Shown: piece after piece, positions 16,153-24,307 of the stretch
Layout: every line of letters begins with the position of its first letter
How positions within the stretch are numbered: the stretch's first letter is position 1
Assembly (NCBI GenBank): GCA_018819305.1
Contig: JAHJQO010000032.1
Coordinates: 1-36,223, forward strand
Direction: 5' to 3'
Origin: Nanobdellota archaeon
Lineage (GTDB): Archaea; Nanobdellota; Nanobdellia; Woesearchaeales; SM23-78
Length of the DNA: 36,223 nucleotides
Translations under genes and position numbers: made by a program
Notes under the pieces: generated by a model
What the model was told of the DNA's origin: nothing
Database searches by the model: none
Seen by the model: the letters and a program-made list of their open reading frames with translations, nothing else

Positions 16153-16221
16153 CCTTATAAGGTATAAGATATATAATAAAGATTTGAATGAAAAATGCGT
16201 GTTTTCCGAAAGATTTAAATA
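16153..16221. promoter_or_regulatory. Divergent promoter region (HD operon and tandem Lrp gene)
   Basis: For the minus-strand operon, TTATTATATAT lies at about 16168-16180, with the perfect palindrome CCTTATAAGG at 16153-16162 between it and the start. For the plus-strand regulator gene, a BRE-like CCGAAAGA (16206-16213) is followed by the TATA box TTTAAATA (16214-16221). The palindrome could be an operator for the divergent Lrp-like regulator. Confidence 0.6.
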
Positions 16222-16258
16222 AATACTAAGATAATATGGCTATTATGAGCTAATTAAC

Positions 16259-17299
16259 ATGAGATATTTACAGCAGAACCCAAAACAAGAAAAAATAAAG
16301 CTGGATATAAAAGACAAGAAAATCCTTGCTTTAATGTCCCATAATTCTAGAGACTCATACACGCACATTGCAAAAAAAGTAGGGCTGTCCAGAGATGCAG
16401 CCAAGTACAGGATAAATAAGCTCACAAAAGCAGGACTGATCCAGGGCTATAGAACTCTCATTGACATCAACAAACTGGGATATGATGCATATCATCTTTT
16501 TATAAAACTCAATAATTTAACTCCAGAAACTGAAAAAGAGATAATAGAGAAATGGAAATCCTACCCTTTTATGAGAGCTATCATAAAATATGTTAATGGA
16601 TATGATTTTGAACTTGCTGTCATAGCAAAGTCAGTAAATGAATTTGAAAGAATTCAAGATCAAATAATGACTGACACAGAAAAATATTTGCAGGAATATG
16701 ATGTCCTGATAATTACCAGAAATCTCATAAGCAGAAGCATACCTGCAACTCTTATTGATGAAATTGAAGAAGAAAAAACACAATCAACAACTGAGAAAAT
16801 AAAGATAGATGAAAAAATAAATTTAGATGAAATAAATTTAGATAAAAAAGACCAAATATTGTTAAAAGACCTGGCAGAAGATGCATCAATACCAATTTAT
16901 AAGCTTGCAGAGAAAACAAAGCTTTCGCCTGACGCCGTCACATACAGGATAAGAAAACTAATAAAACAAGGTTTGATAATAAAATTCATGCCGGTTTTAA
17001 ATTACTCAATTCTCTCATATGATATATATGCTGTTCTTTTTAGCATATCTGGTCTGACACAAGAAAAAGAATCCAAACTTAAAGAATTATTAAAAAGAGA
17101 CAAAAACATGCTCTGGGCAGTCAAGACAATAGGAAAATATAACTTATTAGTATATATATGTATTGACAATACAGAAGAGCTTCACAAATCCCTAATTAAT
17201 CTAAGAAATAATTTTCCCACAGAAATCAAAAAATGCGAAACAATGCTGGCATATGAAGAATATAAATATATATACTTGCCAGAAATAGTTTTCTCGTGA
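16259..17299 (+). CDS. Tandem Lrp/AsnC-type transcription regulator
   Basis: A 346-residue protein made of two Lrp-like halves joined head to tail. Each has a winged-helix unit (residues ~15-60: DKKILALMSHNSRDSYTHIA, KKVGLSRDAAKYRINKLTKAG; and ~190-235: DQILLKDLAEDA, TKLSPDAVTYRIRKLIKQG) followed by a ligand-sensing RAM-like alpha/beta unit. The linker is acidic with a repeat (INLDEINLD). Single proteins with two such units are seen in archaea and normally act as local or global regulators that sense amino acids. The gene is divergent from the HD/radical SAM operon and may regulate it. It converges with the beta-CASP gene with a gap of only 4 bp. Confidence 0.8.
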   Translation: MRYLQQNPKQEKIKLDIKDKKILALMSHNSRDSYTHIAKKVGLSRDAAKYRINKLTKAGLIQGYRTLIDINKLGYDAYHLFIKLNNLTPETEKEIIEKWKSYPFMRAIIKYVNGYDFELAVIAKSVNEFERIQDQIMTDTEKYLQEYDVLIITRNLISRSIPATLIDEIEEEKTQSTTEKIKIDEKINLDEINLDKKDQILLKDLAEDASIPIYKLAEKTKLSPDAVTYRIRKLIKQGLIIKFMPVLNYSILSYDIYAVLFSISGLTQEKESKLKELLKRDKNMLWAVKTIGKYNLLVYICIDNTEELHKSLINLRNNFPTEIKKCETMLAYEEYKYIYLPEIVFS

Positions 17300-17303
17300 A
17301 AGT

Positions 17304-18821
17304 TTAATCCAAGAAATAATGCTCGTCTTTTTCCATAACAATAACTTCACCAGGCCTGTAGCCTGCTTCTATCAAGGCTTTTCTAAGAGCATGGCATGAC
17401 GCTTTCTCACCGTGCTTGATGAATATTCTCTTGAAATGCTCTCCTTTGGCAGGGTCTTTCATGTTTTTTAAGTGAGCAATAGTCTCATTAATATCAGCAT
17501 GCCCGCTAAGGCCGCCCATTTTTCGTACTGCTGCTTTTCTGTGAACTATGCCTGCTGTTTCAATAAATGGAATTTCTGTTTCACCCTTATATAATAAGTC
17601 CATTCTTGTGCCTGGAGCTGCATATCCAGTTCCCATAATAATATTATTATGATATTTCAGGGTTTGCTCAAGAACTCTCACAATTCCACCCATATCACCC
17701 ATCCCAGAAGATGAAATTATTGCTGAACCTTTCATGTTTCTGTCTTTAAGCCAGGCAGTCGTAGCTTTAGTGTCAAGTTTTACAAGGTTTTCAAAATTAA
17801 ATGGATTATCTTTTTTATTTGCAAACTCAATTTGAGCTCGTTCATCCATATTATTAATATATTTAAGCATGATTCTTGCAACACTATGAGCAGTTGAGCT
17901 GTTTGAGAATAGCTTAAAATCAGGAGGTATTCTGTTTTCTTTCTGAAGCCTGTAAAAGAAATTCCATATCATCTGGGTTCTCATAATGCTAAAAGCAGGA
18001 ATAACTAATCTTCCATCATTCTTTGCCACGTAATTGATAGAGTCTTCAAATTCTTTTATTGAATCGTCGAGACTTCCATGAGTTTTATTACCATATGTTG
18101 CTTCTACAACTACATAATCTATATCTTTTCCAAAATCTGTGTGCGGAAACCTGACTATAGGGATATCAGCAATTGGATTTGTTGTTGTTTTGTAATCTGT
18201 TCTTCCTAAGTCATAAGTTGTCAGAAGCTTTATTGGTTTTTTTCCATCTGGTTTAATTTCAAAAAGAATTTGGCTTGAGCCAGGAATATGGCCTGCATCA
18301 TAAAAAGTTCCTTGAATTTTGTCTGAAAGCTTGAATGGTGTTTGATATGGAATGCCTTTTTTGTCTTCATGCGACACAAAAAGTTCTTTTATTTCTTGGA
18401 AGTCAGAATATTCATATAAGATTTCTTGAAATGGTATCCATTGCCCTGCTTTTGGGCCGTGTTTGTATTTTTTTCCTTTTACCCATTTATTATGTATGAA
18501 TGGGCCGCTATATATTTGTCCTAGTTGTAGTTTACCCAGTTCAAATCCTTCTGGAGTTGTGATTAATGGGCCATTAAAGCCTTCTTTTTTTAGTTTTGGT
18601 AATAGCCCTATGTGATCCATGTGCTCGTGTGTGAATGTGACTGTTTTTACATCAGAAGGTTTGTATGAGAAAGGCTCGTGTTCTTCTCCTTTTTGGTATT
18701 TTTTCCCTATATCAACTGCGTGTAATTCTGGGCCTATATGAATCATGAAGTTTGAGCCAGCTACATTTTCTGCAGCTCCATGTTCTACTACAAAAATCCT
18801 ATTTTCTAAGTTTTCCCCCAT
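17304..18821 (-). CDS. Beta-CASP metallo-beta-lactamase nuclease
   Basis: A 505-residue MBL-fold protein. Motif 2, H65-E-H67-M-D69-H70, binds the zinc ions. The beta-CASP cap carries DAGHIPGSSQI (motif 3) and VVVEATYGN (motif 4), with GLSGHADI and IKHGEKASCHALRKAL near the end. These are the CPSF/RNase J features of RNA-processing nucleases. No KH domain is at the N-terminus, so it is like the shorter archaeal CPSF2/RNase-J-type enzymes. The leader is minimal: a TATA box (GCTTTATAAATC on the minus strand) is at 18843-18853, about 25 nt before the ATG. This gene is probably involved in RNA decay or end processing in the cytoplasm. Confidence 0.85.
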   Translation of the reverse strand: MGENLENRIFVVEHGAAENVAGSNFMIHIGPELHAVDIGKKYQKGEEHEPFSYKPSDVKTVTFTHEHMDHIGLLPKLKKEGFNGPLITTPEGFELGKLQLGQIYSGPFIHNKWVKGKKYKHGPKAGQWIPFQEILYEYSDFQEIKELFVSHEDKKGIPYQTPFKLSDKIQGTFYDAGHIPGSSQILFEIKPDGKKPIKLLTTYDLGRTDYKTTTNPIADIPIVRFPHTDFGKDIDYVVVEATYGNKTHGSLDDSIKEFEDSINYVAKNDGRLVIPAFSIMRTQMIWNFFYRLQKENRIPPDFKLFSNSSTAHSVARIMLKYINNMDERAQIEFANKKDNPFNFENLVKLDTKATTAWLKDRNMKGSAIISSSGMGDMGGIVRVLEQTLKYHNNIIMGTGYAAPGTRMDLLYKGETEIPFIETAGIVHRKAAVRKMGGLSGHADINETIAHLKNMKDPAKGEHFKRIFIKHGEKASCHALRKALIEAGYRPGEVIVMEKDEHYFLD

Positions 18822-18842
18822 ATATATTAGATGGCTGATTAG

Positions 18843-18880
18843 ATTTATAAAGCTTTTCTTATGTTACTACTATTTAGTAA
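18843..18880 (-). promoter_or_regulatory. Promoter of the beta-CASP gene with a TTACTA palindrome
   Basis: The TATA box GCTTTATAAATC (18843-18853, minus sense) lies about 25 nt upstream of the start. Just upstream, TTACTA-CTATT-TAGTAA (18864-18880) is a 6-bp inverted repeat. The TTACTAC half also occurs in the RHH promoter (9284). Confidence 0.5.
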
Positions 18881-18992
18881 GCAGGATGCTTTGAACAGTA
18901 GAACGCAATTATTTAACAAAGCTTGACATAGATTAAGTGTTCTGAAAATTAATAAGTAAGGCATATTTAGTAAAACGAATAGCAATTTTTAC

Positions 18993-19817
18993 TTACAGAA
19001 TAATTGATGAACCATTTAAATAACCCTGAGCCTTATTCATATTAAACACATCATCACCGTGCTTATCAGACAACTTGACTCTTGTACCAGACTCAGTATC
19101 AGTACAGAAGTCTTTTGTACCTGTTTTTTCTATGAGCTCAACAATAATTTTTTCAACATTCTTATCATTAAGGTTACCTGCAAAGCCAATAGTCTTAACT
19201 GGTAGCTTCTCACTTAATTTCTTGAATATATTAACAGACTTGTCAATATCAAAAACTTCTCCTCTGCCACCAGAAGGATCAATAAGCACATAGTCAATAA
19301 AATCGTTGTATTGACTGACATAATCAGCAAATTCTGCAGGAGAATCATGTTTTCTCATAGAGTACTTACTAGCCTGAAAAACAATCTGCATGTCTGGAAA
19401 CTCTTTTTTTATTTTCTCAAGTTCTTTCATTGGCGGCTTATAAATATTCAACTGAATAGCTCTGCATAAGCCAGTGTTGTAAATGTTGGGCATGCTTTCT
19501 CCAAACATAGTGTGTGCGGAGCCTTTGAAAAGAAGCGAAACCTGCTCTGCAAGAGTTGTCTTGTCTTTTGTATGATAATGAATCATTGTCAAGAACTCTT
19601 CATCAGCAACTAATAATATATTAGGAATATTATTAACATGAGGATATCTTCGGTTAGAAGCTTTACCAAGCAATGTATCTTGGGAAACAAGAATGCCAAG
19701 CATAGGGATATGACTTGAATGCATGCTAATACCTGCATTTGCATAAATTTCCTTCAGGCTCCAGACCTGAAAACCAGATGTGATGCCTGTTATTCCAATA
19801 TATGGTTTTGCTTTCAT
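18993..19817 (-). CDS. TIM-barrel-like protein (phosphoribosylanthranilate isomerase-like)
   Basis: I start the gene at the ATG of 19815-19817 (MKAKPYIGITGI), because the TATA box TTTATAAG (about 19839-19848) lies about 25 nt before it; the track from 19883 would include the promoter. The protein has alternating strands and helices: PYIGITGI at the start, YVLIDPSGGRGEVFD in the middle, KTIGFAGNLN and FCTDTESGTR near the end. The last motif and the SGGRG loop resemble phosphoribosylanthranilate isomerase and related TIM barrels. Key residues are not firmly assigned and the other tryptophan genes are absent, so a different small-molecule role is possible. Confidence 0.5.
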   Translation of the reverse strand: MKAKPYIGITGITSGFQVWSLKEIYANAGISMHSSHIPMLGILVSQDTLLGKASNRRYPHVNNIPNILLVADEEFLTMIHYHTKDKTTLAEQVSLLFKGSAHTMFGESMPNIYNTGLCRAIQLNIYKPPMKELEKIKKEFPDMQIVFQASKYSMRKHDSPAEFADYVSQYNDFIDYVLIDPSGGRGEVFDIDKSVNIFKKLSEKLPVKTIGFAGNLNDKNVEKIIVELIEKTGTKDFCTDTESGTRVKLSDKHGDDVFNMNKAQGYLNGSSIIL

Positions 19818-19916
19818 TTTGTTAAAAGGAATATAATTTAGCTTATAAAGATATCTTTGATGAAAGGTAATTTTTAGAATCAATATATCTATTTTTAAGG
19901 TATTCTAAACATCAAA

Positions 19917-19990
19917 ATTTCGGCGCGCGACGAGCCTGTGGGCTAAAATCTTTAGATTTTAGTTTTAATAATTAGCGGGCTGCGCGAAAT
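19917..19990. repeat. Structured intergenic element
   Basis: ATTTCG (19917-19922) pairs with CGAAAT (19985-19990), and the next bases CGC/GCG extend the stem after a bulge. Inside are AGCC-TGTG-GGCT (19933-19944) and CTAAAATCT-TT-AGATTTTAG (19943-19962), which share two bases. It is much richer in G+C than its surroundings. A nearby hairpin GCGTT-GGAA-AACGC lies at about 20023-20036. No gene is seen in the gap 19884-20071. Confidence 0.45.
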
Positions 19991-20071
19991 ATAAGGATAA
20001 TTGAAATTTGAAAATGCCTTTTCCGCGTTGGAAAACGCAGAAAAACCCATTTTCAAGCTTTATAGAAAAAC

Positions 20072-20329
20072 TCATTTTAAGTGTTTTTTTAGCCATATTT
20101 TCTTAATTAATCCTAATGTTAAAGTTGATAATAAGAAGGCTAATGCTGGCACTATTGAATTTAAAAAGGGTTTTGGAAGGCCTGCCACATAAAAGAAGAT
20201 TACTATTACAAGATAAGTTAAGAGTGTTATTAACATCCTGCGAGCCCAGCTGGTCTCCCATGCTTTGTCAGCTTCTACTCTTTTGTTTCTTGTTTTGATT
20301 TGCTGAAGTTCTTTTTTTATATCTGTCAT
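20072..20329 (-). CDS. Small two-helix membrane protein
   Basis: This protein of about 85 residues starts MTDIKKELQQIKTRNKRVEA, then has WETSWARRMLITLLTYLVIV and two membrane helices ending LTLGLIKKIWLKK. It matches a widespread conserved family of small membrane proteins with the WETS-R pattern; its function is unknown. The ATG at 20327-20329 follows GTGAGT; a GTG nine bases upstream is also possible. A TATA box, CTTTAAATATG, lies at about 20358-20369. Confidence 0.65.
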   Translation of the reverse strand: MTDIKKELQQIKTRNKRVEADKAWETSWARRMLITLLTYLVIVIFFYVAGLPKPFLNSIVPALAFLLSTLTLGLIKKIWLKKHLK

Positions 20330-20421
20330 ACTACTCACAAAATGGGTTTTCCACCTGCATATTTAAAGTTATTTGTCTGGTTATTATGGATTTTAAGGGC
20401 TTAAAAATGTTGATTTCGTCA

Positions 20422-20463
20422 TTTTCCACACATTTTCCGTTGATTTCCGAAAGATTTATAAAG
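20422..20463 (+). promoter_or_regulatory. Promoter with helically phased TTTTCC repeats
   Basis: TTTTCC (20422), TTTTCC (20433) and TTTCC (20444) are spaced exactly 11 bp apart, one helical turn. The last runs into the BRE-like CCGAAAGA, and the TATA box ATTTATAAAG follows (about 20454-20463). A regulator or architectural protein bound to one face of the DNA just before the promoter is a reasonable inference. Confidence 0.55.
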
Positions 20464-20537
20464 TATAACTACCCTATAGTAGCAATAAAACTCTCATATG
20501 ACTATTAATGAGTGATAAAAAAATCAAGGGTGATACT

Positions 20538-21005
20538 ATGCCTATGAAATATTCAAACCTGCTCAAAGGATTCATTCAAGAACTCGATGATTGTTATGTT
20601 CTGATGAAAAAGAAAAAAGAAGAAAACACAACTGACAATATGGAAGTTGAGTACATCTTCAAAGATATGCAGGACAACAAACTAGGTTCTATCAAGGAAG
20701 TTATTGACGATATTCATAATCTCATTGAAGAAAGAAAAAAGCTCAGAGACGAGCTGTTTGAAGATTTTGAAAAAGCCGCCCTCAAAGTGAATAATTTCTT
20801 AACTGAAAAACAAGATGATCTAAAATCAGAAGAAATAATCGAGCTTAAAAGAAAAATAATTGAAATCGAGGAAACAAAATCCCAGGAAAAACTAAATGCC
20901 TGGCGAGATATTTCTGCTCTGAAAAAAGAGCTAAGAGAACACCTGAGAGAATTCAAAGAAAAGAAAGACGGATACAGAGCTCTCGAAGGAATGGTAGATT
21001 TTTAG
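20538..21005 (+). CDS. Coiled-coil protein cotranscribed with the HerA-like ATPase
   Basis: The ATG at 20538 is preceded by GGGTGAT, a typical archaeal SD, and gives a 155-residue protein (MPMKYSNLLKGFI...). An ATG at 20508 upstream has no SD. The protein is almost entirely charged helix with long heptad patterns (KKKKEENTTDNMEVEYIF, then EIIELKRKIIEIEETKSQEK, LNAWRDISALKKELREHL), so it probably forms a coiled coil. Ten bases separate it from the ATPase gene, so the two likely form one transcript and perhaps a complex. Confidence 0.65.
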   Translation: MPMKYSNLLKGFIQELDDCYVLMKKKKEENTTDNMEVEYIFKDMQDNKLGSIKEVIDDIHNLIEERKKLRDELFEDFEKAALKVNNFLTEKQDDLKSEEIIELKRKIIEIEETKSQEKLNAWRDISALKKELREHLREFKEKKDGYRALEGMVDF

Positions 21006-21015
21006 GAGATAAAAA

Positions 21016-22794
21016 ATGTACAACAAAGACCTAGTTTCTGTCGAGGAAATGTGCAAGAAGCTTAAGCCTATTTTAGGAGTAAAAATTGACAAGCTTTACA
21101 TGAACTACTCATTTGCCGACGAGCTAGCTAAAAAAAGCGAAATTGCACGTTTTATTCACGCACTTTACATCAAGTATGTCAGCCACGCAGTGCTTTCAAA
21201 CCAAATACTTCTTGAACCACCTGCAAAAGAAAATGTTATGGGTGAATATCCAATCGGAGTTGTTAGCTATGCCAACAACGACCTTTACAATTTCAACCTG
21301 AGAGAACATGACTGGCAAAGACATGTCTGCATCACAGGAATGAGCGGCTCAGGAAAAACAACCTTGGCTTATCAGCTAATCAGAAACTTCATAGTCAAAG
21401 AAAAACCATTTATGATTTTTGACTGGAAAAAAAGTTTCAGGCCATTAATGCTTATCGACGAGAAATTACTCTTATTCACAGTTGGAAACAATCAAGTATG
21501 CAATGGGTTTAAGGTGAACATTAACCGACCTCCACGAGGCGTCCCCCCAAAAGAATGGATAAGTATGTTATCCGACGTCATCATAGAGAGCTTTAGTGCA
21601 AGCCATGGAACAGCAAAAATAATTGCAGAAGTACTTGATAAAGCTTTCAAAGACTTTAAAGTCTATGAAGGAAGCGAGAACTATCCCACCTGGTACCAAA
21701 TAAGAGACAGGCTTCTTGACATGGAAGAAAACCAAAGAGGCAAAAGAAGAGAATCAGAATGGGTCACAAGCGCAGTAAGAATCGCGCACATGCTGACATT
21801 CGGAGACATTGGAAATACAATCTGCACCAAAGGAACAGAAGAGATGACAGTAGAAGAACTGCTTGACAAAAAAGTTCTTTTTGAACTGTACTCACTAAAC
21901 TCAGTGCAGAAAAAGTTCTTTTGCGAATATCTTTTGACTTATATTTACAAGCTAAAAAAGAGCACCAGCATGACCTCAGATCATTTCCAGCACGCAATTA
22001 TTGTCGACGAGGCACACAACATCTTCTTAAGAGACAGACCTATTTTTATGAAAGAAACAGTGACTGACATGGTTTACAGGGAGATGAGAGAGTATGGAAC
22101 CAGCTTAATTTGCATGGACCAGCACATTTCAAAATTATCTGAAACAGTTGTTGGAAACAGCGCATGCATCATAGCATTCCAGCAAATTCTGCCTCAAGAT
22201 GTCGACACAATCAGCAACATAACCCAGCTAAGAGACAAGAGACAATACTTCTCAATGCTCGACGTGGGACAGGCTATTGTAAGGCTGGCAGAAAGATATA
22301 ATGATCCTTTTTTGATAAAAGTTCCTTATATTCAATTGAAAAAAGAAAATGTATCAAATGAATTTGTAATCCAAAGAATGAAAGTATTCATGAATGATTA
22401 TTTGATGAAAAAAGCAATTACTCAAAGCAAAGAAGAAGTTATTATAGACGAGATGGAAGAGCTCAGAAAAATATATTACAAAAGCGGAGTGAATGCTACA
22501 AAAGAAGAAATAAAAGAAATTCATTTAGATAATGAACCAAGACCTTACAGAGAAGTCGTTGCTGACAATGTTAAAGGCGAAGAAAAAGCATTTTTCGACT
22601 TGGTTAAAAAACAAGAACTAAGCGTAAGCCAGGCTTATAAAAAGCTTGGATTAAGCGCAAGAAAAGGCAACATGATAAAAGATGCCTTGATTGAAAAGAA
22701 ACTCATAGAAGTAAAAGAAGAAAAAAACGCAAAAGGATGGAGGAAACTGCTCATACCAACAACTAATGAAATTAGTTTAGCAGCCTCAGCCTAA
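21016..22794 (+). CDS. HerA/VirB4-like P-loop ATPase with C-terminal winged helix
   Basis: This 592-residue protein has the FtsK/HerA-type motor: Walker A GMSGSGKTT at residues 108-116, then the FDWKKSFRPL region, Walker B IIVDEAHNIFL with D331-E332, and a GTSLICMDQHISKL sensor region. Residues ~530-585 (VSQAYKKLGLSARKGNMIK and onward) form a probable winged helix, seen on other DNA-translocating ATPases. Such proteins pump DNA or proteins; the coiled-coil partner and the flanking repeats at both ends of this operon might help target it. A specific function such as conjugation or DNA segregation is inference. No relaxase or pilin gene is near. Confidence 0.75.
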   Translation: MYNKDLVSVEEMCKKLKPILGVKIDKLYMNYSFADELAKKSEIARFIHALYIKYVSHAVLSNQILLEPPAKENVMGEYPIGVVSYANNDLYNFNLREHDWQRHVCITGMSGSGKTTLAYQLIRNFIVKEKPFMIFDWKKSFRPLMLIDEKLLLFTVGNNQVCNGFKVNINRPPRGVPPKEWISMLSDVIIESFSASHGTAKIIAEVLDKAFKDFKVYEGSENYPTWYQIRDRLLDMEENQRGKRRESEWVTSAVRIAHMLTFGDIGNTICTKGTEEMTVEELLDKKVLFELYSLNSVQKKFFCEYLLTYIYKLKKSTSMTSDHFQHAIIVDEAHNIFLRDRPIFMKETVTDMVYREMREYGTSLICMDQHISKLSETVVGNSACIIAFQQILPQDVDTISNITQLRDKRQYFSMLDVGQAIVRLAERYNDPFLIKVPYIQLKKENVSNEFVIQRMKVFMNDYLMKKAITQSKEEVIIDEMEELRKIYYKSGVNATKEEIKEIHLDNEPRPYREVVADNVKGEEKAFFDLVKKQELSVSQAYKKLGLSARKGNMIKDALIEKKLIEVKEEKNAKGWRKLLIPTTNEISLAASA

Positions 22795-23162
22795 ATCACA
22801 AATCATATTCACTAACTAACTAAACAAACCACACATGCAGAATGCATAAACCTTATTCAAGAAATAACACACACACTAATGACGAATAAGCCACACCAAC
22901 CACACAACACAATGGAAACACAAAACAAACAGACAACACCCACAGAAACTCAAAAAATCCATTGTTAAAAAACGAAAATCAAGCGCGGAAAACCCAGAAA
23001 ACCTTGTTTTCACAGATGGAAGAGCTTAACTGGTTGGACAATTCTAATAGATGACATTATATTTCAGGCTAATCAAATTCTTAATTCTTCACGGAAAAGC
23101 CTGGAAAGTTATGGAAAATGTAATTTAAGAAAAAAATAGATTCTTTACAAAGGGGGAGAACA
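22795..23162. other. Intergenic junction between the two halves of the window
   Basis: This 368-bp stretch has no good gene. It begins with a low-complexity A/C-rich run; an ORF of 29 codons at 22879-22968 (MTNKPHQPHNTMETQ...) is low complexity and doubtful, though CATAAACC about 25-30 nt upstream could serve as a TATA box. Then come GGAAAACCCAGAAAACC (22986-23002), and three GGAAA repeats at 23093, 23103 and 23113 with 10-bp phasing. The next gene follows an AAAGGGGGAG ribosome binding site. Style changes across this stretch, as described in the findings. Confidence 0.6.
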
Positions 23163-23885
23163 GTGATTACAAAAATTCTTTTATGGTTTAAAAAAAATAA
23201 AGAATGGTTTAAGCCAAGCAAGGAAAACAATCTTTTCTGGTTTCAGATAATAATCGTATGGGTCACAATGGTCCCGCTTTACAGAAATATTGTTAAAGGC
23301 AAAACAGAAGGACTAACCCTTACTCTGTACATAACAATGGTTACCTTTTTTTTCATGGGCTTGACCCTGGCCATTTCTTCTTACAAAGCAGACCGAATAA
23401 AGAAAAGATTGCAACTTATTATTGTTTATGCTCAACTAACATTTGTGCTAAGCGCCTTTTTTGTTGTTTCTGCTAACAAGATTCCTTGGGTTAAAGGGGA
23501 CACAATAATGTGCATAGTAGTGTACTCCCTGTCAATCGCTTCAATAGGATTGTCGCATGTATACATGAATGTCAAAGGAAACCTCAAAGACCGTGTCCAA
23601 GATCCAATTGTCAGAGGACTCATAGCAATTTGGAGCAAAGCACTACCTCAACTTTGGTTTGCCTGGACAATGATAGACCAAAAAGGCTCAGATGGACTGC
23701 CATTCATAACCTTAATTGGAGGTCATTTAAATGCATGGCCTAGATTTATTCATGTAGTATTATCAGGCAGAAAATCAGGCTGGGACAGAGCAACAAAAGG
23801 CTTGCTAATGAGTGAACTCTCAAATGTTGGTACATGGACAATTGCATCAATAGTCTGGTCATATTTCCAGATTCAATCTGGATAA
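23163..23885 (+). CDS. Polytopic membrane protein, possible PQ-loop-like repeats
   Basis: A 240-residue membrane protein with about seven helices, starting at GTG behind AAAGGGGGAG. Two segments look like PQ-loop/SWEET-type repeats: VPLYRNIVKGKTEGLTLTLY in the first half and AWPRFIHVVLSGRKSGWDRA in the second. Both pair a Pro, a basic residue and K/G-rich turns followed by a membrane helix. The proline-glutamine itself is not conserved (PL and PR), so the family call is tentative. It leads a run of membrane-protein genes and is followed after a short hairpin by the HsmA-type gene. Confidence 0.55.
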   Translation: MITKILLWFKKNKEWFKPSKENNLFWFQIIIVWVTMVPLYRNIVKGKTEGLTLTLYITMVTFFFMGLTLAISSYKADRIKKRLQLIIVYAQLTFVLSAFFVVSANKIPWVKGDTIMCIVVYSLSIASIGLSHVYMNVKGNLKDRVQDPIVRGLIAIWSKALPQLWFAWTMIDQKGSDGLPFITLIGGHLNAWPRFIHVVLSGRKSGWDRATKGLLMSELSNVGTWTIASIVWSYFQIQSG

Positions 23886-23906
23886 CTCACTTCTTTAATG
23901 TGAGTT
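23884..23906. terminator. Short intergenic hairpin
   Basis: AACTCAC (23884-23890) pairs with GTGAGTT (23900-23906) around a 9-nt loop, immediately after the stop of the gene at 23163. It is followed by AGGGGG rather than a T-run. It may shape mRNA processing between the two genes rather than stop transcription. Confidence 0.4.
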
Positions 23907-23917
23907 TAGGGGGACTT

Positions 23918-24292
23918 ATGAACAAACTAATATTAGTTTCAACAATCTTCATCACATCAGCTTTTTTCTGTTACACAATAGGCGTCTGGGCTGAGAAGTT
24001 TGCAGGAAAACTCAAGCCCTGGCATTTATGGTTTTTTTGGGTTGGATTTATCTCTGATACCATAGGAACAACAATCATGTCAGTGATGAGTAAAAGCTTC
24101 ACATTGAATCTTCATGGCATCACCGGCGCCTTAGCAATTGCACTCATGGCTTTTCATGCTGTGTGGGCAAGTATTGTTTTGAAAAAAAGCAAGGAATTGG
24201 CTATAAAGAATTTCCATAAGTTCAGCTTAGTTGTATGGATAATTTGGTTATTTCCATTCATTAGCGGGATTAAAATGGGAATGTCTCACTAA
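23918..24292 (+). CDS. HsmA-family membrane protein
   Basis: I begin at the ATG of 23918 (MNKLILVSTIFITSAFF...), which follows TAGGGGGAC; a longer frame from 23834 would overlap the previous gene. The 124-residue protein has four membrane helices and the conserved pattern YTIGVWAEKFAGKLKPWHL, then SDTIGTT and LHGITGALAIALMAFHA. These match a family annotated TIGR03987/HsmA. Its biochemical role is not established. The SD and the 16-bp gap to the next gene suggest an operon. Confidence 0.75.
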   Translation: MNKLILVSTIFITSAFFCYTIGVWAEKFAGKLKPWHLWFFWVGFISDTIGTTIMSVMSKSFTLNLHGITGALAIALMAFHAVWASIVLKKSKELAIKNFHKFSLVVWIIWLFPFISGIKMGMSH

Positions 24293-24307
24293 AAAAAGGA
24301 GGACATT

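Noticed and set aside
20401-20463. Archaeal replication origin (ORB-like) at the TTTTCC repeats
   Set aside because: The spacing and sequence do not match ORB boxes, and no Orc1/Cdc6 gene is near; a promoter-linked array explains it better.
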